From: Oryzias latipes
Taxonomy: Eukaryota > Chordata > Actinopteri > Beloniformes > Adrianichthyidae
Length of the DNA: 64,000 nt
Reading direction: 5' to 3'
Assembly: GCF_002234675.1 (NCBI RefSeq)
Contig: NC_019859.2
Location: forward strand, 4,309,240 to 4,373,239
Both the position numbers and the translations under genes were made by a program. Each line of letters opens with the position of its first letter. Position 1 is the first letter of the stretch. Under the pieces are notes generated by a model, which made no database searches, was not told the DNA's origin, and saw nothing but the letters and a program-made list of their open reading frames with translations. Positions 60,801-64,000 of the stretch are shown here, in pieces.

Positions 60801-63184
60801 AAGCTCCTTGTTTTTATATTATGTTTGACTATTTTTGTAATTAATTTATTAAACTATATTTTCACTATCACAATAAAGTGCTTCATTTTTGGGGGCGGGG
60901 GATCAATAAAGGGGTGTGTTCTAATGAAGAAAAGATGATTATGATGATGATGAAAAAAAGCTCTTTCGCTCATGTTGCCTTCAAGGAAAGTAGATGTTAC
61001 TTTTTTTTTGTAAACGGAAACTGCACTGGCAATTTAATCATTCAAATCATGCAAATGGTGTTGAAAATATTTTATTTCAAAAAACTTGTAGAGACGGCAG
61101 ATAACCAAATAAATCCACTGATGGTTAAATCTTTAATCCTTCAGAAGTGTCATTAACGGAGCTTTTCACGCCCTCAGGAACGCAACACAGCACTCAGGAT
61201 TCCTGCCGCGTCAGCACAAAATGCAGTAATGTGCAGATAAAAGCTGAGATATTCACCAAGCAAAGTGCTGCAATAATCTGTTGTCATTTTTATCAAATAA
61301 CTGACACAACAGACGTTTGACAGATAACATCTATGTTTAGATATGTGAGTATGGGGCTCAGGAATTACCTTTCAGTCATCTTTAACAGCTTTAAACCTTT
61401 TTTGAATAATACTTAAAAGGTTAGTAGTTGTTGCAGTTAAGCAGCTTTAAAAAGATGTGGGGGCAGACATGTTTTTCTTGATCTTTAACTGTTTATATCT
61501 CCTAACATCGGTTCAAAGATAATTAAAGTTGTTTCAAGGTAATTTATTCGCCAAGTATGGAGGTTGGCGATCCAATTCACAGATCATACCACAATTCTTA
61601 CTATATTTAATCTAAAATATGTCTGAATGGTTGCTATACCTTTGTCTTTATACTGGATGAATGACATTTTTCAATATGCATTTAAACACCATCATTTATA
61701 TTTAAAACAAGAGATTAAAATCAACTAAAAACACAAAGATTTTGAGAGAAAGAAATAGTATTTATCCCTTTATAAAAATGTTATACGCAAAAGTTTGTCT
61801 GCCAACTTCCTGGTTAACTTCTGCAGTAAACAAAAGATAAACATCACCGATCATGTGGATCGTTTTACAACAAATCCTGAAAATGCTCGATTTTTCAACT
61901 ATAAATCAAGGCATTTTGAATTTGAACATGAAAACAAATCAAAAAGGAACATAAATTATATCGGAAGATTACAAAAACAGTCAAACGTATTCAAAATAAC
62001 TAAACAGTTTCAAACCAAAATATGTTAACGGTTAAAGATTTGAATAATTTTCACAAATATTTTAGTATTTAACATAAAAACCTAGATTTTATTTGTTAGT
62101 CATTTTAAACAAAAAGCTGTGATTTAGCTCCACAGACTTGCTGCTCCTAGTCTGAGACTTTAATGACAGCTTGATTTCATTAGTAGTCATTAGAAGAGAT
62201 ATTTAAAAAACTCTATATATACAAATGAATTCACTATAGTGTCATTGTGTAGGGCATTCCCATGCATGGGCAGTGCCAGTCCCTGTTGCAGTGGAGCTGA
62301 AGATCCTGCATTGTTTCTACAGGAGACCATCCCGAGAATGTGCAGGGCTGCCCATTCTGTGAGCAGCTTATCTGACATTCTTCTTTGCACAATGAGTCTC
62401 CAGAGCAGCCAGCTCAGAATCAACACTCTTTATCAGCTTCTTCAAACGTCTGTCTGAGATGCTGCTTTCAAAATAAAATGTTTAAAAACAACAACAACAC
62501 TCTAATAAAGCTATGAAACTGCATTTCAAAATGAGGTTTGGAAAAACAAACGTGGACTCCTACTAAAGCTAATAGCAGGAATAATGTACTGGAGGGGAAA
62601 AGGGACAAAAATGTTGGACATGAAGACAATTTCAGAGTTTTGCTTTCTCGGCTCATGCGGGACAGATTTTACCAACAGCTGCTAGCTTCACCTCACAAGA
62701 ATCATTTTTATTTGCTAATCTGCCTTTGGTTTGTGGATTTTGTCCCTAAAAACTTACGTAAACGGCTCATTCTCGCGCTGCAGCTAAGCTAGCAGGCTGT
62801 GTTAGCCGCGGCTGTCAGTTTGACAGATATGTACCGAAGCGGGTAAAGAGGAAGAATTACCCGCACTTAAATTCGTTTTGAAACTGCCGGCGACGTTATG
62901 GAGCGCTGCACGATTGTGACTGTGGCGGGTTGTAAAGGCAAAGCGCATCCAGAGCGAAACAACACAGCTAGCTGACTTTCACAGATGCTTCCTCACCTTC
63001 GGCTGAGGATGGGGCTGCTTTCATCTCTGACCCCAGACTCTGGAGGCACGGCCTCGGGCTCCCTTATTCCGTCCACGGCATCTCCTCGCCATCTCCTCCT
63101 GGGCACGTCCGACGATTTGTCGGTGCTCGAACCGGCCCAGCGCTTCAGCTGCTCCCGCCGCCGGGTCTTCGCCAAGTCCCCCAT
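42862..63184 (-). CDS. ppp1r12c: Myosin phosphatase targeting subunit, PPP1R12C type
   Basis: Twenty exons on the - strand: 62997-63184, 59175-59343, 58957-59087, 58483-58601, 56494-56653, 56274-56418, 56096-56170, 55944-56014, 55153-55259, 54999-55060, 51467-51612, 51301-51388, 50107-50224, 48319-48431, 46921-46961, 46200-46239, 45811-45915, 45611-45661, 45330-45380, 42862-42948. All phases fit: 2,067 nt, 688 aa (human PPP1R12C about 782). Residues 64-68, KRVRF, are the PP1-docking RVxF motif. Ankyrin repeats cover about 75-330 ([77 protein letters not shown]). [20 protein letters not shown] at about 355 is the 12C-type signature. RQSRRSTQ places the ROCK-type inhibitory site at Thr486, and RERRSTGV gives a second at Thr557. 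A leucine-rich coiled coil (about 591-688) ends VISKLSR. It directs PP1c-delta to myosin and actin and is opposed by Rho kinase. Confidence 0.95.
42949..45329 (-). other. ppp1r12c last intron
   Basis: A 2.4-kb intron with A/T-rich sequence and small chance frames. No gene or clear repeat border was recognised. Confidence 0.55.
45791..45810. repeat. (AC)n microsatellite at a splice donor
   Basis: A CA/AC run directly beside the exon at 45,811. On the - strand the donor is the first GT of a GTGTGT run, so the intron begins in the microsatellite. Confidence 0.8.
46314..46693. mobile_element. AAAGACCCACT-type element in ppp1r12c intron
   Basis: Starts 'aaagacccactctggtaaaa' and ends 'gatcagagtgggactttaaa'. 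The inside shares 'caacggtccc' and the 'gaatttct...aa' arrangement with 32,290-32,782. Non-coding. Confidence 0.75.
47264..47762. mobile_element. CATCGACTGTAT-type MITE in ppp1r12c intron
   Basis: The ends 'taccatcgactgtat' and 'atacagtcgatgg' are inverted. A related copy covers about 56,880-57,130 (shared 'tttctatggcaacccct') and a fragment is at 39,868. Non-coding, about 500 bp. Confidence 0.8.
48540..49560 (-). other. Unclassified stretch with a broken coding-like frame
   Basis: A - strand frame at 49,118-49,363 starts [18 protein letters not shown], is basic, and precedes other short frames toward 48,600 with many breaks. The ordered layout suggests a decayed transposase gene, but I could not name the family. 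It lies inside a ppp1r12c intron. Confidence 0.3.
51613..53766 (-). other. ppp1r12c intron, no recognised feature
   Basis: The 3' part (on the gene's strand) of a 3.4-kb intron. A/T-rich, with homopolymers and no identifiable element. Confidence 0.5.
53767..54342. mobile_element. AGGCCCTATA-type element, complete copy
   Basis: The ends 'agggcccataccatgc' and 'gcatggtagaggcccttt' are inverted. It shares 'tctgaggctccgcctttctc' and 'gtgtgttagcctgggggcgg'-type blocks with 29,143-29,717. It lies in a ppp1r12c intron. Confidence 0.8.
55319..55915. mobile_element. Diverged AAAGACCCACT-type element
   Basis: 'taaaggccaactccaaggaa' begins it, and 'gaccaaaggatgatcagaaa' lies at the far end. The inside shares 'gagctggaatctggatc' and the 'gctcctattttggttgcac' arrangement with 32,290-32,782. 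Old copy in a ppp1r12c intron. Confidence 0.55.
56880..57130. repeat. Partial CATCGACTGTAT-type MITE
   Basis: Shares 'gactgagagagcgagac', 'gtgatcagtctgag' and 'tttctatggcaacccctt' with 47,290-47,460 in the same orientation. The ends are not clear. Confidence 0.6.
57723..58391. mobile_element. hAT-type non-autonomous element with a nested MITE
   Basis: Ends 'cagcggtctccaaacctttt' and 'ggattggggaccactg' are the CAG-GGGTCCCCAA type of hAT inverted repeats. Flanks 'ccttatag' and 'ctttaaag' are an 8-bp duplication with two differences. Its middle is interrupted at 57,811-58,170 by an AAAGACCCACT-type element. Confidence 0.65.
57811..58170. mobile_element. AAAGACCCACT-type element nested in the hAT element
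   Basis: 'aatgacccactccaatgaa' at the left, followed by 'aacatgttcttgtggcattt', which closely matches 'aacatgtgcttgtggcgttt' in the copy at 32,290. The right end is degraded. Confidence 0.65.
59344..62996 (-). other. ppp1r12c intron 1
   Basis: A 3.65-kb A/T-rich intron. Near 60,345-60,412 a stretch resembles the common fish repeat word 'ggggttgctggagcc'. Small open frames at 62,190-62,457 on both strands are not recognised. Confidence 0.5.
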
Positions 63185-63420
63185 TAATCAGACCGCGGAG
63201 GACGGAGTTCTAAAAAACAAGACATACGGTGGCGGAGGCAGACACACCCTCCATGCGTGCGCTTTCACTTCCTGGTTCTTGCTCAGACTGTACCTCTCTC
63301 CCGCTGTGAGTTTGGAGGAAGCTAGTGTCGCGAGCGCCAGTCGCGAGCGCGCAACCTGACGCCGTGCTGACCAGCCGTCGTGACGTCACGGCCTTTGTTT
63401 TGCTGCTGCGTCCTGAGGAA
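63185..63420 (-). promoter_or_regulatory. ppp1r12c: ppp1r12c promoter with CRE
   Basis: A CpG-rich stretch just upstream of the start codon on the - strand. A perfect cAMP-response palindrome, TGACGTCA, lies at 63,381-63,388, about 200 bases before the ATG. No TATA box was seen. Confidence 0.6.
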
Positions 63421-64000
63421 ACGCAGAAATAGGTCCGTGTTCGGACGCTGCGCTCTTACTGACCACTGCACTTCCTACAATTGTCTTTTCTTAGAATAGT
63501 AATTCATAAATCTTACAGTTCATAAAGTTTTATATAATTGGAAACATTGAAAGATAAAAACCCTAGAGATGTCCTATTTTTTACGCATTTCCAAGGATCC
63601 TACAAAACCTTATTTTATTGAACGATTGAACAAGACAGAGGCCATGGCTATTACATTCAGTAAAATATATAAAAACTAATTAGTAATTAAAAGCAGAAGG
63701 AACATATACAGAATAGATAACGGTAAGAAAAAAATTATATATGTAACATAAAATGAAAGATAAAATTCTGCCCAATATAACCTTATAATTTAGTTTATGT
63801 TGGTTATAATTTTTTTTATCTTAAATAACTTTTATTCAAGAATTAAAAGGAAAATAAAATGAAACAAAATTAATAAAAGCAATATGCTTCAGGGTCAAAC
63901 TACAACAATTTTTAACACGTGTTTTCTAGAGTTTTAACAATTAATTGTTCACTTGTTTGTTCACTTGTTTGCACACATAATTAATTTACACTTGATTACT
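63421..64000. other. Upstream AT-rich DNA
   Basis: Composition drops abruptly from CpG-rich to A/T-rich. No gene or repeat was recognised up to the window end. Confidence 0.5.

Noticed and set aside
62190-62457. Overlapping frames on both strands in ppp1r12c intron 1
   Set aside because: No recognised motif. One stray frame would be expected by chance, and no splice sites or start context support it.

Overview
This is nuclear DNA of a ray-finned fish, most likely a percomorph teleost. Evidence: three spliced vertebrate genes with GT-AG introns, and a repeat set typical of teleosts (Tc1-like, RTE/Rex3-type, L2/Rex1-type and L1/Tx1-type LINEs, Ty3/gypsy elements, several short inverted-repeat elements). 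A medaka-like species is plausible, but the sequence alone does not fix the species.

The left part (1-27,963) is a repeat-rich accessory region. It holds a Tc1-like transposon with a solo LTR inside it, a second Tc1 fragment, an L2/Rex1-type LINE fragment, a decayed gypsy pol fragment, and a complete 5.8-kb Ty3/gypsy element (10,383-16,187) with near-identical LTRs but a broken interior. It also holds an RTE-type LINE (19,442-22,396) split by a 1.58-kb element with very long inverted repeats, and an L1/Tx1-type LINE (24,878-27,963). Between these lie remnants of a locally duplicated locus that I do not recognise. One segment occurs at 1-880 and 23,078-23,500, another at 17,900-17,997 and 22,423-22,520. 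One copy keeps an open frame ending in a Gly/Arg-rich tail (17,854-18,399). Possible leader exons lie at 9,742 and 17,362.

The right part is ordinary gene territory. On the + strand lie alyref (mRNA export adaptor; CDS 28,141-31,059, six exons, 251 aa) and arhgdia (Rho GDP-dissociation inhibitor 1; CDS 35,504-40,708, five coding exons, 203 aa, with a 5' non-coding exon near 33,000). Convergent on the - strand is ppp1r12c (regulatory subunit of myosin phosphatase; CDS 63,184 down to 42,862, twenty exons, 688 aa). All exon phases join without a break in the three genes. The alyref-arhgdia pair in the same orientation matches the human 17q25.3 order, whereas human PPP1R12C lies on chromosome 19, so a linkage change lies just right of arhgdia.

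The introns carry several families of short non-autonomous DNA elements, recognised because copies recur inside the window in both orientations. The genes have unrelated cell functions (mRNA export, Rho GTPase control, myosin phosphatase targeting). Arhgdia and ppp1r12c both act on the Rho/actomyosin pathway, but nothing here shows shared regulation.
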